Below are positions 10,445-19,569 of a DNA stretch of 64,000 nt, piece after piece. Location: contig NZ_JAOEFC010000005.1 in NCBI RefSeq assembly GCF_025421715.1, forward strand, positions 101,967 to 165,966, given 5' to 3'. Origin of the DNA: Microbacterium festucae. GTDB lineage: Bacteria > Actinomycetota > Actinomycetes > Actinomycetales > Microbacteriaceae. The notes beneath the pieces were generated by a model. That model was given only the letters and a program-made list of their open reading frames with translations. It made no database searches and was not told the DNA's origin. Each line of letters begins with the position of its first letter. Position 1 is the first letter of the stretch. The translations under genes were made by a program, and so were the position numbers.

Positions 10445-10890
10445 CAGCTGGATCCTTCCGTCACGGGCACCGGCGTCGGGGCGGGGGCTCCGGCCCGGTG
10501 CGTCCACAGCCACCACAGCCCCACGAACGGCAGTGCCAGCGGGATCCAGAAGTAGCCGTAGCCGAAGCCCGACCAGACGGTCGCGTCGTGGGCGAACAGT
10601 TCGGGGTGGGTGAGGCTCAGGATGCCGACGACGAGAACCCCGAGCAGTTCGAAGCCCACCGCCGCCCATGCCGTCACGTACCAGCCGCGGTGGTCGGAGC
10701 GGATGAGGGCGACCGTGGCGAGGATGTACACCGCCGCGGCGAGGGCCGACAGCGAGTAGGCCAGCGGTGCCGCATCGAAGTCTTCGACGATCTGCACGAG
10801 CGAGCGGCCGGTGGCGGCCAGGGCCATCACCGCGTAGACGACGACCAGAACCCGGCCGATGCCGGTCATGCGGGTGCGGGTCTCAGTCAT
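10441..10890 (-). CDS. Small membrane protein, conserved hypothetical
   Basis: 149 residues with about four predicted membrane segments, including VLVVVYAVMALAA, ALAAAVYILATVAL and WIPLALPFVGLWWLW. A Pro-rich tail ends the protein. No enzyme motif is visible. Its stop overlaps the ribF start by 4 nt, and it begins 33 nt after the preceding 122-residue membrane protein, so it belongs to the truB-ribF operon. I do not recognise a function. Confidence 0.75.
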   Translation of the reverse strand: MTETRTRMTGIGRVLVVVYAVMALAATGRSLVQIVEDFDAAPLAYSLSALAAAVYILATVALIRSDHRGWYVTAWAAVGFELLGVLVVGILSLTHPELFAHDATVWSGFGYGYFWIPLALPFVGLWWLWTHRAGAPAPTPVPVTEGSSW

Positions 10891-10923
10891 GGCTGGACCA
10901 TTTTAGGCGCCTGCGCGAGGGAC

Positions 10924-11292
10924 TCAGCCCGCGGCGCCGGTCCAGATCACCTGCATGCGCCAGACCATCACCGCCACCGACAGCGCCGCGACGCCCATGA
11001 TGACCGTGCTCCAGCGGCTGCGCTCGATCAGCGCCCAGAACACCGCCGCCGGCGGCAGCAGCACCGCCGAGACCAGGTAGACCCAGAACTCCAGCACGCT
11101 CCCCTGCGGCGGGTTGCCCGACAGCGGCGCGATGATCGCGACGACCACCTGCGCCAGCAGCAGCACGAGCACCAGGGCGAGCGCGCCGACCGAGAGGTCG
11201 GAGGGGCGCCGACCGACGAGCCCCAGCACGACGCACAGCACGCCGGCGATCACGGCGACGATCACCTGGGCGATCGCGAACCACTCGATCAT
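10924..11292 (-). CDS. Small membrane protein, conserved hypothetical
   Basis: 122 residues, nearly all hydrophobic, with about four membrane segments (AIAQVIVAVIAGVLCVVLGLV, ALALVLVLLLAQVVVAII, YLVSAVLLPPAAVFWAL and VIMGVAALSVAVMVW). The ATG overlaps the truB stop (ATGA), so it is translationally coupled to truB. No catalytic or binding motif is seen. It resembles the next gene in size and topology, but I see no clear sequence match between them. Confidence 0.75.
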   Translation of the reverse strand: MIEWFAIAQVIVAVIAGVLCVVLGLVGRRPSDLSVGALALVLVLLLAQVVVAIIAPLSGNPPQGSVLEFWVYLVSAVLLPPAAVFWALIERSRWSTVIMGVAALSVAVMVWRMQVIWTGAAG

Positions 11293-12170
11293 GCCGAGGC
11301 CTCTTCGGGCATGTTCATGGCGCTCTTCACGTCGGCGCCGCGGCGCTCGACGATGCCGATGAGCCGCCCGTCGGGGTCGATCGCCGCCGGAGTGGGCGTG
11401 CCGAGCCGCTCGGCGGCGCCGACCAGCCGCTTGCCGTGGCGCAGGTCGCGCGCCTCGTCGGCGGTCACCGGAAAGGCGCCGAGCACCGCGGTGGCGACGG
11501 CCGCGGGATCGCGCAGCGGCGCGCCGGGCTCGATCTCCCGCACCGCGTCGGCCACGTCAAAGGGGCCGATGCGGGTGCGGCGCAGGGCGGTGAGGTGTCC
11601 GCCCACGCCGAGCGCGTCCCCGAGGTCGCGGGCGAGTGCGCGGATGTAGGTGCCGCTCGTGCAGTCCACGACGACGTCGACGTCGAGCACGTCACCGACC
11701 CGGCGGAACGCGCGCACGTCGAAGCGCGAGACCGTCACGCGGCGCGCCTTCAGCTCGACGTGCTCGCCGGCGCGGGCCAGGTCGTAGGCGCGTCGCCCGC
11801 CGACCTTGATCGCCGACACCCGGCTGGGCACCTGGTCGAGGGGGCCGGTGAGGGCGAGGATGCCGGTGCGCACGGCATCCTCGGAGACCGTGGAGGCGTC
11901 GGTGCGCGCCGTCTCGACACCGTCGGAGTCGTCGGAGTCGGTGGCCACTCCGAGTCGGATGGTGGCCTCGTAGGTCTTGTCGAGCCCGACGAGATAGGTC
12001 AGCAGGCGCGTCGCACCGTCGACGCCGAGCACCAGCAGGCCGGTCGCGAGCGGGTCGAGGGTGCCGGCGTGCCCGATCTTGCGCGTGCCGAGGGCACGAC
12101 GGGCACGGGCGACGACGTCGTGACTGGTCACGGCGCCGGGCTTGTCGACGAGCAGGATCCCGCTGGGCAT
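11289..12170 (-). CDS. truB: tRNA pseudouridine(55) synthase
   Basis: 293 residues. It isomerises uridine 55 in the T-loop of tRNAs. The N-terminus GILLVDKPGAVTSHD and the catalytic Asp39 in HAGTLDPLATG are diagnostic. The C-terminus looks like the actinobacterial TruB extension. The ATG at 12170 is preceded by GGAAGG, and a TAGGCT box lies 7 nt upstream, so start and promoter nearly coincide. A longer in-frame extension to 12413 lies inside mutY and is rejected. It is divergent from mutY, with 67 bp between the starts. Confidence 0.95.
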   Translation of the reverse strand: MPSGILLVDKPGAVTSHDVVARARRALGTRKIGHAGTLDPLATGLLVLGVDGATRLLTYLVGLDKTYEATIRLGVATDSDDSDGVETARTDASTVSEDAVRTGILALTGPLDQVPSRVSAIKVGGRRAYDLARAGEHVELKARRVTVSRFDVRAFRRVGDVLDVDVVVDCTSGTYIRALARDLGDALGVGGHLTALRRTRIGPFDVADAVREIEPGAPLRDPAAVATAVLGAFPVTADEARDLRHGKRLVGAAERLGTPTPAAIDPDGRLIGIVERRGADVKSAMNMPEEASA

Positions 12171-12225
12171 GCCTTCCAGCCTAGGCGGCGGTGCCGCCGG
12201 CATCGGGCCGGCGCCCGGCGCGACG

Positions 12226-12231
12226 TAGGCT
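12226..12231 (+). promoter_or_regulatory. Leaderless -10 box of mutY
   Basis: TAGGCT followed by 6 nt (GAGCGG) and the ATG of mutY. Confidence 0.6.
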
Positions 12232-12237
12232 GAGCGG

Positions 12238-13104
12238 ATGCCCGCCCTCGCCGAGCCGCTGATCGCCTGGTACCGGGGCAACGCGCGCGACCTGCCGTGG
12301 CGTCGCCCGGGGTTCGGCGCCTGGGGCACGCTGGTGAGCGAGTTCATGCTGCAGCAGACGCCGGTGACGCGAGTGATCCCCCATCTGGAAGCGTGGCTGG
12401 AGCGCTGGCACACCCCCGCCGCGCTGGCGGCGGCGGCGCCGGCCGATGCGGTGCGGCAGTGGGCGAACCTCGGCTATCCGCGACGGGCGCTGTGGCTGCA
12501 CCGCGCGGCGGTGGAGATCCGCGACCGCCACGACGGCGCCGTCCCCCGCGATGTGGACGCGCTCCTGGCCCTCACCGGCATCGGCGACTACACGGCCCGC
12601 GCGGTGGCGGTGTTCGCCTACGGCGACCGGCATCCGGTGGTCGACACCAACACCCGCCGGGTGCTCGCACGCGCCGTCGACGGGCGCGCGCAGCCGGGAC
12701 CGCCGGCCAAGGGCGATCTCGCCGCGATGAGCGCGATCCTGCCGGCGGATGATGCCGAGGCCGCCGTGGTCAACGCCGCCGCGATGGAGCTCGGCGCACT
12801 GGTGTGCACGGCCCGCGCGCCGCGGTGCGCGCAGTGCCCGCTCTCGGACCGGTGCGCGTGGCGCGCGGCGGGCTACCCCGACACCGGCGACGAGCGCCGC
12901 AAGCAGGCCCGCTACGAAGGCAGCGACCGGCAGGCGCGCGGAGCGGTGCTGAAGGTGCTGCGCGACGCGGCGCACCACGAGGTGCCGCAGGACGACGTCC
13001 TGGCGGACTGGCCCGACGCGCGTCAGCGCGACCGGGCGATCGACTCGCTCATCGCCGACGGGCTCGTCGAGGCCGTCGGCGGCATGCTGCGCCTGCCCCG
13101 CTGA
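12238..13104 (+). CDS. mutY: A/G-specific adenine DNA glycosylase
   Basis: 288 residues. It removes adenine mispaired with 8-oxoguanine. The catalytic Glu35 lies in SEFMLQQTPV. A helix-hairpin-helix motif LTGIGDYTA at 112-120 precedes the catalytic Asp136 in VVDTNTRR. A [4Fe-4S] site is formed by Cys190, Cys197, Cys200 and Cys206 with the C-x6-C-x2-C-x5-C spacing. The C-terminal NUDIX-like 8-oxoG recognition domain of E. coli MutY is short or absent, with only ~80 residues after the cluster. The gene stands alone, convergent with rbfA. Confidence 0.92.
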   Translation: MPALAEPLIAWYRGNARDLPWRRPGFGAWGTLVSEFMLQQTPVTRVIPHLEAWLERWHTPAALAAAAPADAVRQWANLGYPRRALWLHRAAVEIRDRHDGAVPRDVDALLALTGIGDYTARAVAVFAYGDRHPVVDTNTRRVLARAVDGRAQPGPPAKGDLAAMSAILPADDAEAAVVNAAAMELGALVCTARAPRCAQCPLSDRCAWRAAGYPDTGDERRKQARYEGSDRQARGAVLKVLRDAAHHEVPQDDVLADWPDARQRDRAIDSLIADGLVEAVGGMLRLPR

Positions 13105-13110
13105 GCCGCC

Positions 13111-13155
13111 CCGAGAGACTCGGTGCCGAGAGACCCGGCGCCGACAGACCCAGCG
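13111..13155. repeat. Three tandem 15-bp repeats
   Basis: CCGAGAGACTCGGTG, CCGAGAGACCCGGCG and CCGACAGACCCAGCG are contiguous, just after the mutY stop. A more degenerate fourth copy may follow. Non-coding. Confidence 0.75.
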
Positions 13156-13165
13156 ACGACGGACG

Positions 13166-13197
13166 CGCCCGCCGCCGGCACGGGGCCGGGGCGGGCG
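13166..13197. terminator. Bidirectional hairpin between mutY and rbfA
   Basis: Outer arms CGCCCG/CGGGCG and inner arms CCGGC/GCCGG form a nested stem between the convergent stops. Confidence 0.55.
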
Positions 13198-13203
13198 GGA
13201 GGA

Positions 13204-13644
13204 TCAGGCCTCGTCGTCCTCGTCGTCTTCGCGGGGCTTGAGGTAGGGGTCGGCGTCGCCGGCGAACACCGCGCCGGTGGCCAGTCCCGCCACGGCCGCA
13301 TCGCGCTCGCGCGCCTCGCGCAGCAGGTCCTCGATGTGCGCGGCCCCCTCGGGGAGGGCGTCGAGGATGAACTCCAGCGTCGGGGTGAGCCGCACGCCGA
13401 GCTGGCGGCCGACGTCGCTGCGCAGCAGCCCGGTGGCCGCCTTGAGCGCCTCGGCGGAGTCGGCGCGCTCCTGGTCGGAGCCGTAGACGGTGTAGAACAC
13501 CGACGCGTGCTGCAGGTCACCGGTGACGCGCACGTCGGTGATCGTCACGAAGCCCAGCCGCGGGTCGCGCAGCCCCTTCTCGAGACGCTCGGCGATCAGC
13601 ACACGGATGCGGTCCGCCAGTCGCGCCTGTCGTTCGTTGCCCAT
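13204..13644 (-). CDS. rbfA: Ribosome-binding factor A
   Basis: 146 residues. It is a cold-responsive 30S assembly factor acting on 16S rRNA maturation. The KH-like fold core is visible: RLADRIRVLIAERLEKGLRDPRLGFVTIT, cut here to its start, then VRVTGDLQHASVFYTV and LRSDVGRQLGVRLTPTLEF. The acidic tail (EDDEDDEA) is common in actinobacterial homologues. The ATG has an AGGAAG Shine-Dalgarno. It follows infB by 128 bp in the nusA-ylxR-infB-rbfA block. Confidence 0.95.
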   Translation of the reverse strand: MGNERQARLADRIRVLIAERLEKGLRDPRLGFVTITDVRVTGDLQHASVFYTVYGSDQERADSAEALKAATGLLRSDVGRQLGVRLTPTLEFILDALPEGAAHIEDLLREARERDAAVAGLATGAVFAGDADPYLKPREDDEDDEA

Positions 13645-13772
13645 CGTTCACTACTTCCTGTCTTCGCCTGGGTGAGGCGGATGCCGGAGGATCCGGCCGG
13701 CCCGCGAGGCGATCGGGGACAATCCCGTTCGCTCCGCGAGCCGACCGGATCCGGAGGGCTGGGTGATGAGGG

Positions 13773-16550
13773 TCAGCCGCGCGGCTTCTCCACCATCTCC
13801 GTGGTCTCGATCTCGTCGCCGATCTGGATGTCGTTGTACTTGCCCAGACCGATACCGGCCTCGAAGTCGGTGCGGACCTCGGTGACGTCGTCCTTGAAGC
13901 GGCGCAGCGACTCGATGGCCAGGCCATCGGCGAGCACGACGCCGTCGCGGATGACCCGCGCCTTGGCGTTGCGCGTGATCGTGCCGCTGCGGACGATGAC
14001 ACCCGCGATGTTGCCGAACTTCGAGGAGCGGAACACCTCGCGGATCTCGGCCACACCCGACTGGACCTCTTCGTACTCCGGCTTGAGCAGGCCCTTCAGC
14101 GACTGCTCGACGTCGTCGATCGCGTTGTAGATGACCGAGTAGAACCGGACGTCCACGCCCTCGCGGGCGGCGCGCTCGCGCGCCTTCGTGTCGGGGCGGA
14201 CGTTGAAGCCGATCACGATCGCGTTGTCGATCGTGGCCAGGTTGATGTCGGACTCGGTGATCGCACCCACACCGCGGTGGATGATGCGCAGCTGCACCGA
14301 GTCGTCGACCTCGATCTTGAGGAGCGACTCCTCCAGCGCCTCGACGGCACCGGACACGTCGCCCTTGATGATGAGGTTGAGCGACTCGACCTTGCCCTCT
14401 TCCAGGGCACGGGTGAAGTCCTCGAGCGAGATGCGCTTGCGGGCCTTGGCCAGCTGGGCGTTGCGCTCGACGGCCTCGCGCTTCTCGGCGATCTGGCGGG
14501 CGGTGCGGTCCTCCTCGGTGACGATGAACACGTCACCGGCGCGGGGCACCGAGTTCAGACCCTGCACCTGCACGGGCCGCGACGGGTAGGCCTCGTCGAC
14601 CGCATCGCCGTTCTCGTCGATCATGGCGCGAACACGGCCGTAGGCGGTGCCCGCGACGATCGCGTCGCCGATCCGGAGCGTTCCGGACTGGATCAGGACG
14701 GTGGCCACCGATCCGCGGCCCCTGTCGAGCTTCGCCTCGATCGCGACACCGCGGGCCGCCTTGTTCGGGTTGGCCGTGAGGTCGAGGCCGGCGTCGGCGG
14801 TGAGGAGGACGGCATCCAGCAGCTGCTGGATGTTCGTGCCCTGACGCGCAGAGACGTCGACGAACATGACGTCGCCGCCGTACTCCTCGGCGACCAGGCC
14901 GTACTCGGTGAGCTGCTGGCGCACCTTGGCCGGGTTGGCGTCGGGCTTGTCGACCTTGTTCACCGCGACCACGATCGGCACGTTCGCCGCCTGGGCGTGG
15001 TTGAGCGCCTCCACCGTCTGGGGCATGATGCCGTCGTCGGCGGCGACCACGAGGATCGCGAGGTCGGTCACCTGCGCACCACGGGCACGCATGGCGGTGA
15101 ACGCCTCGTGACCCGGGGTGTCGATGAAGGTGATGGCCCGCTCGATGCCCTCGTGCTCGGTCCAGACCTGGTAGGCACCGATGTGCTGGGTGATGCCACC
15201 GGCTTCGCCGGCGACGACGTTGGTCTGACGGATCGCATCCAGCAGTCGCGTCTTACCGTGGTCGACGTGGCCCATGACGGTGACCACCGGGGGCCGGATC
15301 TCGAGGTCGTCCTCGCTCTCGGCCTCCAACTCGGCCTCGAGGTCGAGTCCGAAGCCCTCGAGGAGCTCTTTGTCCTCGTCCTCGGGCGAGACCATCTGGA
15401 TCTTGTAGCCGAGCTCCTCGCCGAGGATCTCGAACGTCGCCTCGTCCAGCGACTCGGTCGCGGTGGCCATCTCGCCCAGGTTGAACAGGATGGTCACCAG
15501 CGTGCCGGGCTGCACGGTGTAGCCGCGCAGCGCCTCGAGCTTGTCGGCGAAGTCGGCGATCGATGCGCCGCGACGCAGACGGATGATCTCGCCGTTGCCC
15601 TTGGAGACGTTGACGCCGCCGACGACCGGCGCCGACCGCATCTCGAATTCCTGCCGCTTCGCACGACGCGACTTGCGCTGCTTCGACTTGCCGCCGCCCT
15701 TGCCGAAGGCACCGGCGGTGCCACCGCCGGGACCACGGCCACGGCCACCGCCACCACCGGGACGACCGGCGAAGCCGCCGCCACCCGGAGCACCGGGCGC
15801 GCCACCGGGACGCTGGAAGCCACCGGCGCCGCCGGGACGACCGGGACCGCCGGGACGCTGCTGGAAGGGAGCACCGGGACGACCGCCGCCACCGGGGCGA
15901 CCGGCGCCGCCGGGACGGGGCGCACCCGGACGCGGGGCGCCGGGACGCGGCGCCTGCGGACGCGGGATGTTGCCGGGAGTCGGACGCTGGCCCATGCCCT
16001 GCGCCGAGGCGAAGGGGTTGTTGCCCGGGCGGGGACCGGCGGGACGCTGGCCCATGCCCTGCGACGAGGCGAACGGGTTGTTGCCGGGGCGCGGCGCGCC
16101 ACCGGGACGCGGCGGCTGCGGGGTGCCCGACGACGAGGCCGGCTTGGGCGCACCCGGGGTGGGCGCGTCGGAGGCCGGGGCCGCGGCGGGCGCCGCGGAC
16201 TCGGCGGGGGCGGCCGGAGCCGCGGCGGCCGGAGCGGCCTCAGCGGGAGCCGCCGGGGCGGGGGCCGGAGCCGGTGCCGGGGCGGCGGGCTTGGCCGGAC
16301 CCGGACGCGGGCCACCGGCGGCGGGCTTGTTCGCGGCCGGCTTGGCGGCGGGAGCCGCGGGCGCGGCCGAAGCGGCCGGCTTGGCTGCTCCCTCGGCCTC
16401 GAGGGCCGCACGGAGCTTGCGAGCCACGGGGGGCTCGATGGTGGATGAGGGGCTCTTGACGAATTCGCCGAGCTCCTTCAGCTTCGCGAGGGCGACTTTA
16501 CTGTCGACGCCGAGCTCGGAAGCGATCTCGTGCACGCGTGGTTTTGCCAC
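13773..16550 (-). CDS. infB: Translation initiation factor IF-2
   Basis: 925 residues. It brings initiator tRNA to the 30S subunit with GTP. The N-terminal IF2_N helix ([15 protein letters not shown]) is followed by a long Ala/Pro linker and a Gly/Arg/Pro-rich stretch up to about residue 290. The G domain starts at GHVDHGKT near 424, with DTPGHE and NKVD behind it. Domains II-IV fill the rest and end with a conserved acidic-basic tail. The start is GTG at 16550 with AGGAG four bases upstream; that ribosome site touches a hairpin (see 16557-16583). The linker contains a 60-bp duplication. Length and repeats are normal for actinobacterial IF-2. Confidence 0.97.
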   Translation of the reverse strand: MAKPRVHEIASELGVDSKVALAKLKELGEFVKSPSSTIEPPVARKLRAALEAEGAAKPAASAAPAAPAAKPAANKPAAGGPRPGPAKPAAPAPAPAPAPAAPAEAAPAAAAPAAPAESAAPAAAPASDAPTPGAPKPASSSGTPQPPRPGGAPRPGNNPFASSQGMGQRPAGPRPGNNPFASAQGMGQRPTPGNIPRPQAPRPGAPRPGAPRPGGAGRPGGGGRPGAPFQQRPGGPGRPGGAGGFQRPGGAPGAPGGGGFAGRPGGGGGRGRGPGGGTAGAFGKGGGKSKQRKSRRAKRQEFEMRSAPVVGGVNVSKGNGEIIRLRRGASIADFADKLEALRGYTVQPGTLVTILFNLGEMATATESLDEATFEILGEELGYKIQMVSPEDEDKELLEGFGLDLEAELEAESEDDLEIRPPVVTVMGHVDHGKTRLLDAIRQTNVVAGEAGGITQHIGAYQVWTEHEGIERAITFIDTPGHEAFTAMRARGAQVTDLAILVVAADDGIMPQTVEALNHAQAANVPIVVAVNKVDKPDANPAKVRQQLTEYGLVAEEYGGDVMFVDVSARQGTNIQQLLDAVLLTADAGLDLTANPNKAARGVAIEAKLDRGRGSVATVLIQSGTLRIGDAIVAGTAYGRVRAMIDENGDAVDEAYPSRPVQVQGLNSVPRAGDVFIVTEEDRTARQIAEKREAVERNAQLAKARKRISLEDFTRALEEGKVESLNLIIKGDVSGAVEALEESLLKIEVDDSVQLRIIHRGVGAITESDINLATIDNAIVIGFNVRPDTKARERAAREGVDVRFYSVIYNAIDDVEQSLKGLLKPEYEEVQSGVAEIREVFRSSKFGNIAGVIVRSGTITRNAKARVIRDGVVLADGLAIESLRRFKDDVTEVRTDFEAGIGLGKYNDIQIGDEIETTEMVEKPRG
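15983..16090. repeat. 60-bp in-frame duplication in the IF-2 linker
   Basis: Two near-identical blocks start at 15983 and 16043. They encode two copies of NNPFAS(S/A)QGMGQRP separated by a short Pro/Arg spacer. Confidence 0.85.
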
Positions 16551-16556
16551 AATTCT

Positions 16557-16583
16557 CCTGTCTGGGGCCTACCCCAGGACAGG
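16557..16583 (-). promoter_or_regulatory. Hairpin overlapping the infB ribosome-binding site
   Basis: In the transcript, CCUGUCCUGGGG pairs with CCCCAGACAGG around a UAGG loop: 11 base pairs with one bulged C. The 3' arm runs into the AGGAG Shine-Dalgarno of infB, whose first three bases lie in the stem. It could modulate infB translation or act as an attenuator between ylxR and infB. There is no U-tract after it. Confidence 0.5.
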
Positions 16584-16643
16584 GCAGACCGTTACTTGCG
16601 GACGGGTCTCATTTCGAGCCGTTCACTTTGAGTCCATAGCCGT

Positions 16644-16895
16644 TCAGCCGTTTCGCTGGTGGGTGGTTTGAAAGGTCTGCGTGTCCAGTGGGCCTGTCGC
16701 ACGCAATGCTCGCCCGAATGCGCGGCGCCGCAGGGCGGCATCCACACACGCGTCCGTGTCATGCACCCACGCGCCCCGACCCGGCAGTGCGGCTCTCTCG
16801 TCTGCGACGAGCTCGCCGTTTCGCTGGACGACCCTCAGAAGAGAGGATCGAGGGGCACGCGCGCGGCATCCCACACACGTTCGGACGGGTTCCAT
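16644..16895 (-). CDS. ylxR: YlxR (DUF448) RNA-binding protein
   Basis: 83 residues from the chosen ATG. The diagnostic RTCVGCR motif is at the N-terminus and GRGAWVHD in the middle. Family members bind RNA; the Bacillus homologue RnpM modulates RNase P. I chose ATG 16895 because GAGGGG lies 5 nt before it. A GTG at 16958 overlaps the nusA stop (GTGA) and would add 21 residues; it is a real alternative given how often this genome couples genes that way. It lies in its standard place between nusA and infB. Confidence 0.85.
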   Translation of the reverse strand: MEPVRTCVGCRARAPRSSLLRVVQRNGELVADERAALPGRGAWVHDTDACVDAALRRRAFGRALRATGPLDTQTFQTTHQRNG

Positions 16896-16954
16896 CCTAC
16901 CCCCTCGCCGGAGATCGTGTTTCGTCGCGTCGGGCACGCAGGGCTGCTGCGCGG

Positions 16955-17941
16955 TCACGACTCCAGAATCGAGTCGGGCTGGATGTCGATCTTGGCGCCG
17001 GTCAGCTTCGCGGCGAGGCGGGCGTTCTGGCCCTCCTTGCCGATCGCGAGCGACAGCTGGTAGTCGGGCACGAGCGCGCGCACGGCCTTGGTGTTCGCGT
17101 CGAGGATGAAGCTCGAGGTGACCTTCGCCGGCGACAGCGCATTGGCGACGAACTTCGCCAGCTCGTCGTCGAAGTCGACGATGTCGATCTTCTCGCCGCC
17201 GAGCTCCTCGGTCACCGCGCGCACGCGCCGGCCGAGCTCACCGATGCAGGCGCCCTTCGCGTTGATCGACGGGTCGTTGGCCTTGACGGCGATCTTGGTG
17301 CGGTGGCCGGCCTCGCGGGCGAGCGAGAGGATCTCGACCAGACCCGAGGCGATCTCGGGAACCTCGAGGGCGAACAGCTTGCGCACGAGCCCCGGGTGGG
17401 TGCGCGACACGGTGATCGACGGGCCCTTGTTGCCCTTGGAGACCGACGTGACGTAGACGCGGATGCGGGAGCCGTGGGTGTACTCCTCCCCCGGCACCTG
17501 CTCTTCGGGCGGCAGGATCGCCTCGACGGTGCCGAGGTCGACGTGCACCATGCGGGGGTTGGGACCCTGCTGGATGACGCCGGCGACGATGTCGCCCTCC
17601 TTGCCGCGGAACTCGCCCAGGATGGCGTCGTCGGCGATGTCGCGCAGACGCTGGCCGATGACCTGCTTGGCGGCGAAGGCGGCGATGCGCCCGAAGTCCT
17701 CGGGGGTCGACTCCTCCTCGCCGATGACGGCGTCGTCCTCGTCGAGCAGCGGGATGAAGACGGCGACGTGGCCGGTCTTGCGGTCGAGCTCGGCGCGGGC
17801 GCCGTCGGGAAGAGTGCCGGTGGGCGAGGTGTGCTTCGCGTACGCGGTGAGGATCGCCTGTTCGATGATGCGGACGAGTTCGTCGAAGGGGATCTCCTTC
17901 TCCCGTTCGACCGTGCGCAGCAGTCCGAGATCGATGTCCAA
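16955..17941 (-). CDS. nusA: Transcription termination/antitermination factor NusA
   Basis: 328 residues, the short actinobacterial form without C-terminal acidic repeats. It binds RNA polymerase and nascent RNA. The N-terminal domain (MDIDLGLLRTVEREKEIPFDE, shortened here) is followed by an S1 domain and two KH domains (VRAVTEELGGEKIDIV, then LAIGKEGQNARLAAKLTG with the GxxG-like GKEG). The start is TTG at 17941, supported by a full AGGAGG five bases upstream. Its stop overlaps a GTG of the ylxR frame. Upstream, where rimP normally lies, there is only a divergent promoter region. Confidence 0.95.
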   Translation of the reverse strand: MDIDLGLLRTVEREKEIPFDELVRIIEQAILTAYAKHTSPTGTLPDGARAELDRKTGHVAVFIPLLDEDDAVIGEEESTPEDFGRIAAFAAKQVIGQRLRDIADDAILGEFRGKEGDIVAGVIQQGPNPRMVHVDLGTVEAILPPEEQVPGEEYTHGSRIRVYVTSVSKGNKGPSITVSRTHPGLVRKLFALEVPEIASGLVEILSLAREAGHRTKIAVKANDPSINAKGACIGELGRRVRAVTEELGGEKIDIVDFDDELAKFVANALSPAKVTSSFILDANTKAVRALVPDYQLSLAIGKEGQNARLAAKLTGAKIDIQPDSILES

Positions 17942-18120
17942 GGTGTCCTCCTATTCAACTGTCGCCGGCATCGTGCCCGGCATCTGCACAACGTTACCCG
18001 ATGGGGCTGAAGACATCCTCGGGGTCGCATTCCCACGGCGGGTGCTCCTTGCCGTGCCCGCCGACGATCGGGAGACTGGGGCGGTGGGCCCCGCCGGTCC
18101 GCACCGCCCGGAGGAGAGAA

Positions 18121-18726
18121 ATGACCGACGCCCCCGCCCGCAACCGCCTCGTCGCGGCCGACCCCGGCCTCATCGGCCTGCTCGGCTTCGTCATCGCGAC
18201 CCTCACCGCGCAGCTGGCCCACCTCGGCGTGCAGAACGAGAGCCCCGTCTTCTGGGTGGGTGCGGTGTTCGGTGGCATCGTGCAGGTGATCGCGGGGATG
18301 CTGTCGTTCGTGCAGGGCGACAACTTCCACTTCATCGTCTACAACGCCTTCGGCTGGTACTGGATCTGCATGCCGGGCTTCCTCCTGGGCGGCGAGCTGG
18401 GCTTCTTCGAAGTCGAGGGCTCGGGCCGCGGCTTCTTCGTGCTGATGTTCTCGATCCTCGCGCTCATGTTCACCCCCGCCGGCGCCACCCACAACACGGT
18501 GCTCCCCTTGACGCTGCTGGCGGTCTCGGGCGGCCTCGGCCTGCAGGCGGTCGCCGCCTTCGGCGGCCCCGCCGCGTTCGGCACCGCCGGCTCGTACGTG
18601 CTGCTGCTGGCCTCGGCGCTGGCCGCCTACCTGCTGGTCGAGAAGTTCTACTGGACGACGATGGGCCGCCGCGTCGTGCCGCTCGGCCCGCCGTGGGTGT
18701 CGGGCTCGTCCGACCGCGAATCCTGA
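18121..18726 (+). CDS. GPR1/FUN34/YaaH-family acetate transporter-like membrane protein
   Basis: 201 residues with six membrane segments. The family motif NPAPLGL appears in degenerate form as ADPGLIGLLGF. Members such as SatP move acetate or succinate, and the substrate here is inferred. The ATG is preceded by GGAGGAG. The final residues are polar. It is followed after 9 nt by a DUF1206 gene on the same strand, probably in one transcript. The region 17942-18120 upstream is shared with divergent nusA. Confidence 0.8.
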   Translation: MTDAPARNRLVAADPGLIGLLGFVIATLTAQLAHLGVQNESPVFWVGAVFGGIVQVIAGMLSFVQGDNFHFIVYNAFGWYWICMPGFLLGGELGFFEVEGSGRGFFVLMFSILALMFTPAGATHNTVLPLTLLAVSGGLGLQAVAAFGGPAAFGTAGSYVLLLASALAAYLLVEKFYWTTMGRRVVPLGPPWVSGSSDRES

Positions 18727-18735
18727 TCGCCCCTC

Positions 18736-19536
18736 GTGGCCGGAACACTGCGCAAGGCCGCACGGGAGGCGGAGTCGACCACCGCGCTGCGCGGGCTCGC
18801 CCGCGCCGGCTTCGCCGCCAACGGCGTCGTGCACATCCTCATCGGGGTGCTGGTGCTCATCGTCGCGTTCGGTGGTGACGGCGAGACCGACCAGGCGGGC
18901 GCCTTCAAGGCCGTCGCCGCCGCTCCGGCCGGCTTCGCCCTGCTGTGGGTGATCGCCATCGCGCTGTGGGGGTTGGCCTTCTGGCACGGCCTCGACGCGT
19001 TCCTGGCGTGGGGATCGACCCGGAAGAAGTGGGGGCTGCGCGCCTCGGAGGGCGGTCAGGCGCTCGTCTTCGCGGCGCTGGGGGTGATCGCCGCGGCGGT
19101 GGCGCTGGGCGCGAAGCCCGACGCCGACGAGAGCGCCGAGACCGCGAGCCGCGGCATCCTCGCCGTTCCCGGCGGTGTCTTCCTGCTCGGCGCGATCGGC
19201 GTGGGCGTGGCCATCGCCGGCATCTCGTTCATCGTGATGGGTGTGCGGCGCTCGTTCCACAACAAGATGGACATCCCGTCGGGGCCGCTCGGCACCGGCG
19301 TGAGCGTGCTGGGCACGGTGGGCTTCGTCGCCAAGGGCGTGGCGCTGGGCATCATCGGGGTGCTGCTGATCGTGGCGGCCGTCAAGGTCGACCCGGGCAC
19401 CGCCGGCGGGCTGGATGCCGCGGTGCAGACGCTCTTCGACCTGCCGATGGGCCCGTGGCTGGCAGGCATCGTGGGATCGGGACTCATCGCGTACGGCGTC
19501 TTCTGCGGGTTCCGCGCCCGCTACGCGCGGCTGTAG
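18736..19536 (+). CDS. DUF1206 membrane protein
   Basis: 266 residues with about six membrane segments arranged as three related two-helix repeats (GFAANGVVHILIGVLVLIV, ALVFAALGVIAAAVALG and GFVAKGVALGIIGVLLIV mark the repeats). This matches the DUF1206 family, which has no assigned function. The GTG start lies 9 nt after the transporter stop, suggesting an operon. It is convergent with the LOG-family gene after a 33-bp gap. Confidence 0.82.
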   Translation: MAGTLRKAAREAESTTALRGLARAGFAANGVVHILIGVLVLIVAFGGDGETDQAGAFKAVAAAPAGFALLWVIAIALWGLAFWHGLDAFLAWGSTRKKWGLRASEGGQALVFAALGVIAAAVALGAKPDADESAETASRGILAVPGGVFLLGAIGVGVAIAGISFIVMGVRRSFHNKMDIPSGPLGTGVSVLGTVGFVAKGVALGIIGVLLIVAAVKVDPGTAGGLDAAVQTLFDLPMGPWLAGIVGSGLIAYGVFCGFRARYARL

Positions 19537-19569
19537 TCGGCGCCGGGGTTCGACGCCGGGGTTCGGCGG

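Noticed and set aside
14277..16448. 723-residue plus-strand open frame opposite infB
   Set aside because: Antisense shadow rich in Gly/Arg/Thr with no family resemblance; IF-2 on the other strand is certain.
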